Shown: positions 25,080-35,560, numbered from the stretch's first letter. The stretch is 64,000 bases of DNA from Sporolactobacillus shoreae (GCF_004684935.1 NZ_SRJD01000014.1:1-64000); one strand, 5' to 3'. The notes: a model not told the origin generated them from the letters alone. Made by a program: numbers and translations.

Positions 25080-26362
25080 TACGCATCACGCCATTCGTCA
25101 ATCTGTTGTCTGACTTTCTCAATCAAATACGGAACAGCCGCTTTTGCCGTTTCGCTGATTTCAGTGCCGAGCTCCAGTGACGCCGGCTGCATGCCGAACA
25201 TGACCATTTTTTCCGGAAGGCGGTCGCGCAGCTGAGCCGCTGAAACAACTTCCTGAAATCCGATCTGATGCACCGACATTTTTATTCCATTAAACGAAGG
25301 GATCTCTTCTTTATACAGCGTCACCAGCGTTCCGGGTTCTTTTCCGGCATTGATCGCATCGATAATAATCAGCTTCTGAGTGTCTTCGACCGGTCCGAGT
25401 AACTGCATGCCTTCGGTCGTCCCATCGACAAATTCAAGATCGTTGATTCCTTTTAGCGCTTCCTGAAGGCGGGGAAGAACCGCGACGCCCAGCCCCTCAT
25501 CTGTGTACAAGGCATTACCGATGCCGAGGATTGTAATCTTTTCTGCACTTTCAGGAGCGGCGGCCGGTGATTCCGTAGCTTGCGCTTTTTCTTCCGCCCG
25601 ATGCGCCGGTTCAAATTTATAGCCGGTAAAAATGGATGACATGGTCCCGTTTTTAGCAAGCCAGTCTTCGCGGATCGACATATAAACATGAATGACAACA
25701 AACAGCATGAATCCCCAGGCTACGAGATGATGCCAGGAACGCACGGTATAGTCCGAGCCGCCAAATGGGAAGATGACCCATGCAAAAGCCTTGCCGAATA
25801 TAGTGTCCGGCTGCGGCTGGAACAGCAGATAATAGCCGGTAAACACCATAATGACCGAACCAACACCGACGAAAATCCAGTAGCTGAGCTGAGCCAACGG
25901 ATTATGCCCGATATAGTGCGGCTTGTGATTGGGTAAAAAAAGATAGCCCTTCACCGTTTCGATCAGCCCTGTCCAGAAAGTCTTCTGCAAAATCTGTGAT
26001 TTGGCATAATGGTTGCCTCTGAAAGTCCAGTAGAGACGGAAAATCAGATTCGCCGTAAAGACAAAAGCTGTGAAAAAGTGGACTTCACGCACCCAGCCCA
26101 TCAGGAAATTGTAATAGGCTTCGCCATTATTTGCCGGTGTGATAAAAGGATGGCCGATATAAATACCGGTAACCATCAAGATCATGATCGCAGCCGCATT
26201 CACCCAGTGAAAAATACGGATCGGAAATTCCCAGACATAGACCGAATTCTGTTCGCGCGCGGCGACTGACCGCTGATCGGCGAGGGATGTTGCCTTATTT
26301 TCAAGCCGTTCCTGAGCCAGTTTACGCCGGATCACCGGTTTGATATCTGTCAGAGTTTTCAT
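25079..26362 (-). CDS. fusion: hydrogenase cytochrome b subunit + maturation endopeptidase
   Basis: One uninterrupted 427-residue frame joins two proteins that are normally separate. Residues about 41-245 are a HyaC-type b-type cytochrome that passes electrons from the hydrogenase to quinone: four hydrophobic helices and candidate haem ligands His52 (FHW), His71, His95, His211/212 and His225. An Ala/Pro/Glu-rich linker (about 250-274) follows. Residues about 275-427 are a HyaD/HybD-type (M52) endopeptidase: LGIGNALYTDEGLG with Glu289, IIIDAINAG with Asp335 and SVHQIG with His365, the three nickel-sensing ligands. Start ATG 26362 has GAGGAGGG 7 nt upstream. I see no internal start codon with a ribosome site at the linker, so it should be made as one chain with the protease tethered to the inner membrane face. 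Confidence 0.92.
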   Translation of the reverse strand: MKTLTDIKPVIRRKLAQERLENKATSLADQRSVAAREQNSVYVWEFPIRIFHWVNAAAIMILMVTGIYIGHPFITPANNGEAYYNFLMGWVREVHFFTAFVFTANLIFRLYWTFRGNHYAKSQILQKTFWTGLIETVKGYLFLPNHKPHYIGHNPLAQLSYWIFVGVGSVIMVFTGYYLLFQPQPDTIFGKAFAWVIFPFGGSDYTVRSWHHLVAWGFMLFVVIHVYMSIREDWLAKNGTMSSIFTGYKFEPAHRAEEKAQATESPAAAPESAEKITILGIGNALYTDEGLGVAVLPRLQEALKGINDLEFVDGTTEGMQLLGPVEDTQKLIIIDAINAGKEPGTLVTLYKEEIPSFNGIKMSVHQIGFQEVVSAAQLRDRLPEKMVMFGMQPASLELGTEISETAKAAVPYLIEKVRQQIDEWRDA

Positions 26363-26375
26363 CGCTTTTCCCTCC

Positions 26376-28094
26376 TCATTCCACGTGAACCGAGGTAAGC
26401 TTCTGATTCTCCAGATCCGTCAGATGAACAGCGCAGGCGAGACAGGGATCAAAGGAATGCACAACTCTCAGAATTTCAAGAGGCTGATTCATGTCGGCCA
26501 CCGGAACATTTTTTAATGAAGATTCATAGGCGCCGATTTTTCCCGCATCGTCCCGCGGTGAAGCATTCCACGTGGTCGGAACAACAGCTTGATAGTTTGC
26601 CGTTTTTCCGTCTTTGATTTCAATCCAGTGTCCGAGCGCGCCGCGCGGAGCTTCAACCGTGCCAACCCCAAACGCATGCGCCGGCCACGTTTTCGGTTCC
26701 CATTTTGAATTGTCAAAAGTCGTCTGATCACCGTTTTTAATATTATTAATCAGGCTGTTAAAATCGTCGCGAAGCCAGCCTACAATCATCTGCGCGTCAA
26801 GGCCGCGGGCAACTGTGCGACCGAGCGCCGATTGCATCGTTGAGAGCGGAACACCCAGTTTTTTCAGTGCGTCGTCAACAACAGCGCGGTAGTCTCCGCG
26901 GTTCGCCGCATAGCCGACCAGAATCCGGGCGAGCGGGCCAGTTTCCATCGGATTACCCTTCCAGCGTGGAGATTTGACCCAGCTGTACTTTTCATTTGTG
27001 TTCAGATACTGGAACGGAGGCTTCGGACCTGAATAATTCATTGTCGTCTCGCCCTTCCACGGATGACGTCCACCTGATCCGCTACCGTCATAAGTGTACC
27101 AAGAGTGATCAATCAGCTCACTGACCTGATTCGGATCACGCGGATCGACATCAACGACCTCGTTCATGTTGCCACCTAGAATGATGCCTCTCGGCACACG
27201 GTAAAGCTGAGTGTCACGGATGTCTTTTGTCGAAAAGTCTCCGTAGCACAGATAATTGTTCAGACCGCCGCCGATCTTTCCCCAGTCCTTATAGAAAGAG
27301 CCAATCGCCATAAGATCTGGCAGATAGACCTGAGTGACAAAGTCATGAGCCTGGGAGATCAGCTGATCGATCTGAGCCAGCCGCTCCGAGTGAATCCCGT
27401 TGTCCATGTTAATATCCAACGGTGTTGCCATGCCACCGACCAGATAATGCGGATGCGGGTTTTTCCCTCCGAAGATGGTGTGAATTTTAACAATTTCCTT
27501 CTGCCAGTCCAGTGCTTCGAGATAATGAGCAACAGCCAGAAGATTGACTTCCGGAGGTAGTTTGTAGGCGGGATGTCCCCAGTAGCCATTGGCGAATACC
27601 CCAAGCTGCCCGCTGTCCGCAACTTTCTTAATTTTATCCTGGACACTCTTGAAGTAGCCCGGAGACGAGTTCGGCCAGGGTGAAATAGATTGGGCAATCC
27701 GGCTTGTTTCATTAGGATTGGCTTTCAGCGCGCTGAGCGCGTCGACCCAGTCAAACGCGTGCAGATGATAAAAATGGACCACGTGGTCATGAAGAATAAT
27801 TGTCGCGTTCATAATATTCCGGATCAGGCTGGCGTTCGGCGGAATACGAATTCCGAGCGCATCTTCAGCGGACCGGATGCTTGCGAGCGCGTGAACCGTC
27901 GTACAGACGCCGCAGATACGCTGCGCATAAGCCCAGACATCACGCGGATCCCTGTTCTTAACAACCAGTTCAATACCGCGGATCGCGGTTCCTGAACTGA
28001 AAGCATCGGTAATTTTTCCGTTCTGCACATCTGCCTCGATCCGCAAATGTCCTTCTATTCTCGTTATCGGATCGACAACCACACGTTTACTCAT
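26376..28094 (-). CDS. hyaB: [NiFe]-hydrogenase large subunit (group 1 uptake type)
   Basis: This is the catalytic subunit that splits H2 at the Ni-Fe site. It has 572 residues. The first pair of nickel cysteines is in RICGVCTTVH (Cys61, Cys64, His68). The second is in DPCLACAVH (Cys551, Cys554, His557), close to the C-terminus. The 15 residues after His557 are the peptide removed by the maturation protease, which is encoded as a fusion in the next gene. Its ATG overlaps the small-subunit stop by 4 bp (ATGA). Export would be piggy-back with the Tat-signalled small subunit. Confidence 0.96.
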   Translation of the reverse strand: MSKRVVVDPITRIEGHLRIEADVQNGKITDAFSSGTAIRGIELVVKNRDPRDVWAYAQRICGVCTTVHALASIRSAEDALGIRIPPNASLIRNIMNATIILHDHVVHFYHLHAFDWVDALSALKANPNETSRIAQSISPWPNSSPGYFKSVQDKIKKVADSGQLGVFANGYWGHPAYKLPPEVNLLAVAHYLEALDWQKEIVKIHTIFGGKNPHPHYLVGGMATPLDINMDNGIHSERLAQIDQLISQAHDFVTQVYLPDLMAIGSFYKDWGKIGGGLNNYLCYGDFSTKDIRDTQLYRVPRGIILGGNMNEVVDVDPRDPNQVSELIDHSWYTYDGSGSGGRHPWKGETTMNYSGPKPPFQYLNTNEKYSWVKSPRWKGNPMETGPLARILVGYAANRGDYRAVVDDALKKLGVPLSTMQSALGRTVARGLDAQMIVGWLRDDFNSLINNIKNGDQTTFDNSKWEPKTWPAHAFGVGTVEAPRGALGHWIEIKDGKTANYQAVVPTTWNASPRDDAGKIGAYESSLKNVPVADMNQPLEILRVVHSFDPCLACAVHLTDLENQKLTSVHVE

Positions 28095-29179
28095 TCTTGA
28101 TCACCCTTATCCTGCTGCTTTTCTTTATGATGTTTCACTGCAGCTGTTATTCCCGCATGAGCACCGACACCGACCAGCGCCGCTCCGGTTATTCCGGCGC
28201 CCCACTTTTCAGGATCAATCGTCGTCTGTGTCAGAGGTAATTTAGCGAAATGCGTATAGAGAGGCCCGTTGTCCCAGAAATCAGCTTCGGAACAGCCAAT
28301 GCATGGGTTCCCCGACTGGATCGGATAGCTGACGCCACCATTCCAGCGCAGCTCGGCGCAGGAATTGTAAGTGGTTGGTCCCTTGCACCCGAGTTTGTAC
28401 AGGCAATACCCCGCTTTAAGATTCGGGTCGTCAAAGGATTCTGCAAATAGCCCGGCATCAAAATAAGCTCTGCGGTTGCATTTGTCATGGATGCGGTGAC
28501 GGTAATAAGCTTTCGGGCGTCCGAGCATATCGGTTTCCGGAAGTTGATCAAATGTCACGAGGTTGGCAAGCACACCTGTCATGACTTCAGCGATCGGTGG
28601 ACATCCGGGGACGCGGATAATCGGAATACCTTTCAGCACGGCTGATATTGGCTGAGCGCCTGTTGGATTCGGTTTGGCTTTGGCGATCCCGCCCCAGGAA
28701 GAGCACGTCCCGAACGCCATCACAGCCTTGGCATTCTGGGCCGCCTCCCTCAGAAGGTCTTCACCCGAACGGCCTCCGATGGTCAGATAGCCTGCCTCTT
28801 TCGGTACGCTGCCTTCTACTGCAAGAACATACTCTCCCTTGTACTTCTTCAGCACATTCTGTTCCGCGTCTTCAGTCTGGAAACCTGCGGCGGCAGTCAG
28901 CAGTTCCATATATTCCAGGGAAATCATATTAAAAATAACACTTTCGGTCTTCGGATATGAGGAACGAATGAATGATTCCGAACAACCGGTGCAATCCTGC
29001 ATCTGCAGCCAGATTAGTGGAACCCTCTTTTTAGTCTCCAGCGCGTGGGCAACCGTTCCGGTCTGTGAATAATCCAGACCCATCGTAGCGGCCAGGGCCG
29101 CACAGATTTTTAAAAAAGTGCGTCGCGTATAGCCTTGCTGCAGCACGCTCTCGTAAATCGTCGGTTCTTCCTGTTTCAA
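28091..29179 (-). CDS. hyaA: [NiFe]-hydrogenase small subunit, Tat-exported
   Basis: This is the iron-sulfur subunit carrying electrons from the Ni-Fe site, 362 residues. The Tat signal is TRRTFLKICAALAATMG (RR at 19-20). The proximal cluster motif is CTGCSESF (Cys63, Cys66), then GTCSSWGG. Later clusters use PGCPP, HRIHDKC, GYCLYKLGCKG and CIGCSE. The positions of the two extra cysteines that make some group 1 enzymes oxygen-tolerant are Gly here (CTGC rather than CTCC; WGG rather than WGC), so a standard [4Fe-4S] proximal cluster is expected. A C-terminal helix (about 325-345) anchors it to the membrane. The start is TTG 29179 after GAGGGG. Confidence 0.95.
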   Translation of the reverse strand: MKQEEPTIYESVLQQGYTRRTFLKICAALAATMGLDYSQTGTVAHALETKKRVPLIWLQMQDCTGCSESFIRSSYPKTESVIFNMISLEYMELLTAAAGFQTEDAEQNVLKKYKGEYVLAVEGSVPKEAGYLTIGGRSGEDLLREAAQNAKAVMAFGTCSSWGGIAKAKPNPTGAQPISAVLKGIPIIRVPGCPPIAEVMTGVLANLVTFDQLPETDMLGRPKAYYRHRIHDKCNRRAYFDAGLFAESFDDPNLKAGYCLYKLGCKGPTTYNSCAELRWNGGVSYPIQSGNPCIGCSEADFWDNGPLYTHFAKLPLTQTTIDPEKWGAGITGAALVGVGAHAGITAAVKHHKEKQQDKGDQE

Positions 29180-29252
29180 ATGATTCGCTTCCCCTCTGCA
29201 AATTGTATTTCATCAAAAATCTTTCAGGACATTTCGAACAAGAATGAATCAA

Positions 29253-29275
29253 AACATAAATGTCACATTTATGTT
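29253..29275. promoter_or_regulatory. 23-bp perfect palindrome in the hydrogenase leader
   Basis: AACATAAATG and CATTTATGTT are perfect 10-bp inverted arms around TCA. The palindrome lies 74 bp before the hyaA start and overlaps the predicted transcription start, so it may be an operator for a second regulator or a leader hairpin. Confidence 0.6.
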
Positions 29276-29276
29276 A

Positions 29277-29320
29277 ATTTTAACCGTCTTTTACTGAGAC
29301 CTGATATGATTAATATCACA
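29277..29320 (-). promoter_or_regulatory. hydrogenase operon promoter with FNR-type box
   Basis: A minus-strand -10 TAAAAT (29282-29277) predicts a start at about 29270. The box TATGA-TTAATA-TCACA (29305-29320, one mismatch to TGTGA-N6-TCACA) is centred about 42.5 bp upstream, the class II activator position of FNR. Confidence 0.55.
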
Positions 29321-29421
29321 TACACGGATCGAGTTTTGTATTAAACTACCTTTTTTTCCAAAGGAATTCAGAGAGAAAAGAAATATTTTCTAATGTAGCA
29401 ACCAAAGGCCAGTTAATAAAA

Positions 29422-29527
29422 GGCTTTGTTAAACTTATCTGTTGTTTTTCGCTCCAGGCGTTCGCTTCCCGCGGGCGATCCGCTCCAATCAACGAAGGGC
29501 AAAACAACATTGAATTTAAACATAGCC
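29422..29527 (+). repeat. MITE-like repeat, copy 2 (short form)
   Basis: This 106-bp copy starts GGCTTTGTTAAACTTATCTG and ends AAACATAGCC. It lacks the inner GAGCCTCC...TCTCGCG block of the long form. The flanks TAATAAAA and TAATGAAA match at 7 of 8 positions, a likely target duplication. Confidence 0.88.
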
Positions 29528-29531
29528 TAAT

Positions 29532-29566
29532 GAAAAAAGAGAAAGTCCGAGGTCACGGACTTTCTC
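29532..29566 (-). terminator. terminator of the DUF2231-like gene
   Basis: GAGAAAGTCCG/CGGACTTTCTC is a perfect 11-bp stem followed on the minus strand by TTTTTT. It isolates the hydrogenase operon from the gene upstream. Confidence 0.92.
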
Positions 29567-29585
29567 ATAATTTCAATGCTCGCTA

Positions 29586-30455
29586 TTACTTGCCAAACAA
29601 TTCAGGGAACAATGCAACTGTTCCGCCTAAGTGCGAAGCAATGGAAATAATGACAATGCCGATAACTGCTCCGACGACAAAAACTGTTTTTCCCTTAACC
29701 AGACTGCTCACTTCAAACTTGAAGTGGAAGTATGAACGTACCGCGCTGAGCAGGATGAAGAAGATCATCGTGATCACGCCCCAGATTTCATGGACATGCA
29801 GAGCCGCCGGATCATATTTAACTGGTTTAACTGCAGCATGTGCCAATGCCGGCATTTCTGCTGCTCTCTGATAGCCTGTGATTACTGTAGCAATAATGGC
29901 GACCGTGCCGAGAATCAGGAAGGTATAGCCGATATCTTGAAGGCTTTTCGCCCATTGCTTTGTTTTCCAGATCAGAGCGCCGATATCAGCAAGGAATCCT
30001 GTGATGACTAACGGAACTGTGAATTGGAGAACGCCCCAGTGCGGGTAGCGATAAATTTTAAACAGTGTAAAGGACAGAATGGCACCGACAAGAGCGAAGA
30101 TTAGATAGAGAAGGTTATCTCCGATGTCAATCTTTTTAACTTTTGCAAATACCAGTCTCACAATTGCGAGAAGCGTAACATAGATCGTAAACTCAATGCC
30201 CTTTGCGGCATGTGCGCCGATCGTTCCAAGCAGATGTAGCGAGGCTGCTGCAATCAGCCCTGCAAAGCAGGTAACGATGCCTGACAGCGCGCACAGAACC
30301 AGTGCGATGAATCCGGCTTTCTTAAGGGTGCCATTCCATTTTGATTTTTTAACGAATGATGCAACCAAGTCGCAGACAAAGCTGATTACAATCAAAGCAA
30401 TCGGGAAATGAAGCACCAGAAAATGAAATGTGTTAAATACATTAGGACTTGCCAC
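29586..30455 (-). CDS. DUF2231-like multi-helix membrane protein
   Basis: This is a 289-residue integral membrane protein with about eight hydrophobic helices that look like two related four-helix halves. The first half has FHFLVLHFPIAL, the HFP motif typical of DUF2231 proteins; the second has LHVHEIWGVITM at the matching place and SHLGGTVALFPE near the end. The spaced histidines in membrane context would suit haem or metal binding. Because it lies directly upstream of the hydrogenase promoter, a redox role is possible, but it is separated by its own terminator. ATG 30455 is the assumed start. Confidence 0.7.
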   Translation of the reverse strand: MASPNVFNTFHFLVLHFPIALIVISFVCDLVASFVKKSKWNGTLKKAGFIALVLCALSGIVTCFAGLIAAASLHLLGTIGAHAAKGIEFTIYVTLLAIVRLVFAKVKKIDIGDNLLYLIFALVGAILSFTLFKIYRYPHWGVLQFTVPLVITGFLADIGALIWKTKQWAKSLQDIGYTFLILGTVAIIATVITGYQRAAEMPALAHAAVKPVKYDPAALHVHEIWGVITMIFFILLSAVRSYFHFKFEVSSLVKGKTVFVVGAVIGIVIISIASHLGGTVALFPELFGK

Positions 30456-30674
30456 TGAACTCCCCCACTTTCCAAACTTTTGTATTGTAGTATAATAACA
30501 ATTTGTTTTTACCTATCGAATGATAAGCCCTTTTTAGTGGAAAAACTGTGCGGATTTGCCGGGGGATTTTGCATATTTGCTTAAATTGCTATCAGAATGG
30601 GGCGATAATTTGAATGATGGGAAAAAAATAAATTTTCATAAGGCCAATGCTGATATTGATGTCGTATTTTGCGA

Positions 30675-31565
30675 CTATTTGTCGGAGATTGTTTTCCTGT
30701 AGGATAGCGGGGAGACGCCTTCGATACGTTTGAAAGTCCGGTCAAAATTACTCAAGTCCTCGAATCCAACCCTCTGTGCAACGATGATAATTGTGTAGGC
30801 TGTGGATTCAAGCAGCTCTTTTGCCGCCTGAATGCGGACTTTATTCCTGTAGTCAATAAAAGAGGTGCCTGTCACTTTTTTAAAATTCATCGTGAATGCT
30901 GACTGGCTCATCCCGGACATCCCGCAAACCTGTTCGAGAGTGATTGGTTCCATGTAATGCTGCTTAATAAAAGAACAGACATTATTCAGCATTTCAATCT
31001 TTGCCGTGGCCGGGTTGACCGTCTCTTCACGGGTTTCCATCGACCACCTTCCAAGGTAAAGAAAGATCTCCATGAGCTGCATCCGGATCATGCAATGGTA
31101 GCCCCACGGCTTCTGCTGAAATTCTCCGTTCATACGGTCCAGAAGCAGTGTCAGTTCAATCTGCTCCTTGTTTGTTAAAGAGATATGAGAACTGAATTGC
31201 TTATTGCCGCTGTATGCAGGATCGATAAAAATCGGATCGATGTAAGATGAAGCATGATTTAAGGTCGACCACTCGCCGCTCAGGAGATGCTGATCAAACA
31301 TGATTCGGTAGAGACGCAGACAGGATCCCCGATCTGCGCTGTAGCCGTGTACCATCCCAGGCTGGATGATAAAAAGATCCCCCTTTCGGATCTTCCTCGT
31401 GGTTTTATCATATTGGTGGGTGCCTTTTCCTCCGCCAACATAAATGATTTCCGAAAAATCATGATCATGTTCACCCGAAATTTCCCCGTTCCGATACTCG
31501 TCGATACTTATGTAAAAGGGGAATTGCTGATTTGTCATAAAATTTTCCACTGAATAATGGACCAT
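30675..31565 (-). CDS. AraC-family transcriptional regulator
   Basis: This is a 296-residue regulator. An N-terminal cupin domain (GEHDHDFSEIIYVGGGKGTH, about 31-50) is the sensor part, probably for a sugar or other small ligand. Two C-terminal helix-turn-helix units follow: MEPITLEQVCGMSGMSQSAF and AYTIIIVAQRVGFEDLSNFD, ending with the usual GVSPLSYR. ATG 31565 lies 8 nt after GAGGG. It stands alone; its targets are unknown. A 7-bp-arm palindrome at 31643-31660 upstream may be its own operator. Confidence 0.9.
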   Translation of the reverse strand: MVHYSVENFMTNQQFPFYISIDEYRNGEISGEHDHDFSEIIYVGGGKGTHQYDKTTRKIRKGDLFIIQPGMVHGYSADRGSCLRLYRIMFDQHLLSGEWSTLNHASSYIDPIFIDPAYSGNKQFSSHISLTNKEQIELTLLLDRMNGEFQQKPWGYHCMIRMQLMEIFLYLGRWSMETREETVNPATAKIEMLNNVCSFIKQHYMEPITLEQVCGMSGMSQSAFTMNFKKVTGTSFIDYRNKVRIQAAKELLESTAYTIIIVAQRVGFEDLSNFDRTFKRIEGVSPLSYRKTISDK

Positions 31566-31642
31566 GCGCTCATCCCTCTATTACAAAGTATTCATCCAAC
31601 ACTGCAACAACTGCACTATTTTCTTTATCGAGGATAACACGG

Positions 31643-31660
31643 ATTGTCAGAACTGACAAT
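31643..31660. promoter_or_regulatory. inverted repeat upstream of the AraC-type gene
   Basis: ATTGTCA-GAAC-TGACAAT lies 78 bp before the start codon: 7-bp perfect arms with a 4-bp spacer. An operator is likely. The rest of 31566-31880 shows no gene. Confidence 0.45.
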
Positions 31661-31879
31661 AATTCTCTCCACAATCTACTGCCGTCGAAAATACATACGG
31701 AAATAAAAATGAACACGAATTGTCCGGCACTGCTGCAGAAATCGCGGCAGATTCCCAACCTGTTTTGCCTTGATTTTGATTTAAATACTTTCAGACATCA
31801 TCCGGTGACTTTCGCGTTTTATCCAGCCACTTTTTTAAGTGTGGCGCAGCTTTCGTCAATCAAATTTTCTATATAAAAC

Positions 31880-31919
31880 AAAAACGGAACGAAGCTCCTT
31901 TTACAGAGCCCGTTCCGTC
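31880..31919 (-). terminator. terminator of eno / glycolytic operon
   Basis: ACGGAACG...CGTTCCGT with inner GCTC/GAGC is followed on the minus strand by TTTTTG. Confidence 0.88.
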
Positions 31920-31952
31920 TTGTCAGATTCGTTGAAGCTGAATCCGAGCTTA

Positions 31953-33248
<1,296 letters not shown>

Positions 33249-33390
33249 TTATTTTGTTTTCATATTTTAAGTACTGCAGCCGGAAACCGGCCAATGTCCG
33301 GACAAAGAACCGGTCCCGGAGCGAAAAATCTGATTCAGTTGTAATGCCAAGGATCTTCGACTACTAAGGTTCTTCGACTAAGAACGTGCA

Positions 33391-33476
33391 CGTCCTGTGC
33401 ACAACGTCGAAGTCACCGCATCCTGCGGTAGAACGTCCTGTGCACAACACCGAAGTCACCACATCCTGCGGAAGCT
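33391..33476. repeat. two tandem 43-bp repeats between tpiA and eno
   Basis: The unit starting CGTCCTGTGCACAAC and containing CCGCATCCTGCGG occurs at 33391 and again at 33434, the second ending at the tpiA stop codon. GTGCAC and CCGCA-TCC-TGCGG are small palindromes. It occupies the place where gpmI is expected. Confidence 0.85.
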
Positions 33477-34237
33477 CAGGCTTTTGCACCGTCGAGCAGA
33501 GCAAGGAATGATTCAGGCTGGAGGCTTGCGCCGCCGACCAGAGCACCGTCGATATCCGACTGTGCCAGGAAGTTCGCGATATTAGCAGGTTTTACACTGC
33601 CGCCATACTGAATGCGGACTTTTTCAGCGGTAGCTTCACCGTAAAGCCCGGCTACCGTTTCACGGATGAAATGGCAGACTTCATTGGCATCATCTGAAGA
33701 AGCAGATTTGCCTGTGCCGATTGCCCAGATTGGTTCATAGGCAACGACAACAGCAGGTGCCTGATCAGCAGGTACACCGGCAAACGCCTTCGTTACCTGA
33801 TTCTTGATCACTGCCTGCCATCTGCCGCCCTCGCGCTCATCCAGCGATTCGCCGACACAGAAGATCGGGAGCAGATGATGTTCGAGAGAAGCAAGAACCT
33901 TTTTGTTGACCGTGTCATCAGTTTCTGCGAAGTAAGCTCTTCTTTCAGAATGGCCAATAACAACGTAGTCAACGCCGAGGTCTTCCAGCATTACAGGGCT
34001 GACTTCGCCGGTATATGCACCGGAGTTTTCAAAATGTACGTTTTCAGCTGCGATTTTCAGATCGGAACCCTTTGCATCGGCAACGATACGATCAAGAGCA
34101 AGGAATGGAGCGGCAATTACTGAATCCACGAGTTCAGGTGAAGGAACCTTGTCCTTGACCGCCTCAACGAATTCATGCGCTTCCTTAACCGTCTTGTTCA
34201 TCTTCCAGTTGCCGGCAATAATCGGTTTGCGTGACAT
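33476..34237 (-). CDS. tpiA: triosephosphate isomerase
   Basis: This enzyme interconverts dihydroxyacetone phosphate and glyceraldehyde 3-phosphate. ATG 34237 gives 253 residues ([14 protein letters not shown]); a GTG three codons earlier is possible. The catalytic Lys is in NWKMN, His in IGHSERR and Glu in [12 protein letters not shown]; the phosphate loop ends in GGSVKPAN. It follows pgk closely in the operon. Confidence 0.97.
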   Translation of the reverse strand: MSRKPIIAGNWKMNKTVKEAHEFVEAVKDKVPSPELVDSVIAAPFLALDRIVADAKGSDLKIAAENVHFENSGAYTGEVSPVMLEDLGVDYVVIGHSERRAYFAETDDTVNKKVLASLEHHLLPIFCVGESLDEREGGRWQAVIKNQVTKAFAGVPADQAPAVVVAYEPIWAIGTGKSASSDDANEVCHFIRETVAGLYGEATAEKVRIQYGGSVKPANIANFLAQSDIDGALVGGASLQPESFLALLDGAKA

Positions 34238-34278
34238 GTAAGACACCCATCCTTTCTTGCGTTAAATTTCTTTTTCTT

Positions 34279-35466
34279 TTATTCAGCGTCGTCCAGTGCC
34301 GCTACACCCGGAAGTACTTTGCCTTCCATCAGTTCAAGAGATGCACCGCCGCCGGTTGAAATGTGGCTCATCTTGTCTGCAAGATGGAATTTCTCAACAG
34401 CTGCAGCGGAATCGCCACCGCCGATGATCGTTGTCGCGTCGGTTGCGTCAGCAAGCGCCTGAGCCACTGCTTCAGTTCCCTTAGCAAATGGTTCCATTTC
34501 AAAGACACCCATTGGTCCGTTCCAGACAACGAGCTTTGATTTTTTGATTGCGTCTGAATAGAGGGCAACCGTCTTTGGTCCGATATCCACACCAAGCCAG
34601 CCGTCCGGAATTTTGTCAATGTCGACCGTGTCAACATTGGCATCAGCTGCGAATTTGTCAGCGATAACCGTATCAACTGGAGTCAGGAAGTTGACACCTT
34701 TTTCTTTGGCTGTTTCAAGGAATTTCTTAGCCAAGTCAAGTTTTTCAGCATCCAGCAGTGAAGAACCGATGCCGTAGCCCTGAGCCTTGACGAACGTGTA
34801 GGAAAGTCCGCCGCCGACAATCAGTGTATCAACCTTGTCGAGCAGATTTTCAATAACGCCAATTTTGTCGGTAACTTTCGCGCCGCCGATGATTGCTGTA
34901 AAAGGATGCTTCGGATTTTCAAGTGAAGCGCCGAGAATCTTCAGTTCCTTTTCCATCAGGAATCCGGCGACAGCAGGTAAGTATTCAGCAATACCCGCGG
35001 TTGAAGCATGGGCACGGTGAGCCGATCCGAACGCGTCGTTGACATAAACGTCAGCGAGAGCGGCAAATGCTTTTGCAAGTTCAGGATCATTCTTCTTTTC
35101 GCCCTTTTCAAAGCGGACGTTTTCAAGAAGAAGAACGTCTCCGTCATTCAGCTTGGCAACTGCCGCTTCAACTTCAGGTCCGACTACTTCGTCCGTCTTC
35201 GCAACCGGCTTGCCGAGCAATTCACTCAGACGTGCCGCAACAGGGTTCATCCGAAGAGATTCCTTGTTTTCAGCTGTAGGACGGCCAAGGTGAGAAGCCA
35301 GAATCACTTTAGCACCATTTTCGATCAAATAGTTGATCGTTGGCAGTGCCGCGCGAATACGTGTGTCATCCGTTACGGTCGTGCCACTCAGCGGAACATT
35401 GAAATCAACACGGACAAAAACTTTTTTGTCCTTGACATCAATATCACGAATGGTTTTCTTTGCCAT
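34279..35466 (-). CDS. pgk: phosphoglycerate kinase
   Basis: Pgk makes ATP from 1,3-bisphosphoglycerate. Start: ATG 35466 ([10 protein letters not shown]), 7 nt after GAGGG, gives 395 residues; the longer frame upstream covers the intergenic hairpin and is not coding. The signature [11 protein letters not shown], the HLGRP substrate loop and the C-terminal nucleotide-binding [12 protein letters not shown] are intact. It is separated from gapA by a hairpin that may lower read-through. Confidence 0.97.
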   Translation of the reverse strand: MAKKTIRDIDVKDKKVFVRVDFNVPLSGTTVTDDTRIRAALPTINYLIENGAKVILASHLGRPTAENKESLRMNPVAARLSELLGKPVAKTDEVVGPEVEAAVAKLNDGDVLLLENVRFEKGEKKNDPELAKAFAALADVYVNDAFGSAHRAHASTAGIAEYLPAVAGFLMEKELKILGASLENPKHPFTAIIGGAKVTDKIGVIENLLDKVDTLIVGGGLSYTFVKAQGYGIGSSLLDAEKLDLAKKFLETAKEKGVNFLTPVDTVIADKFAADANVDTVDIDKIPDGWLGVDIGPKTVALYSDAIKKSKLVVWNGPMGVFEMEPFAKGTEAVAQALADATDATTIIGGGDSAAAVEKFHLADKMSHISTGGGASLELMEGKVLPGVAALDDAE

Positions 35467-35560
35467 GTCAAAACCCTCTTTCCACTTTATTTCGATACAA
35501 ACTCTGCCGGACGATTGTAGAAAAAACTTCTGACAACGTCTGAAAGCTAATTTTGCATCA

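Noticed and set aside
25500-25580. Separate protease gene with internal start
   Set aside because: No in-frame ATG, GTG or TTG with a ribosome site occurs at the linker between the cytochrome and protease domains.
30480-30510. Rex-type operator before the DUF2231-like gene
   Set aside because: ATTGT-N9-ACAAT has the outer bases but lacks the inner GTGAA/TTCAC pattern and the correct length.
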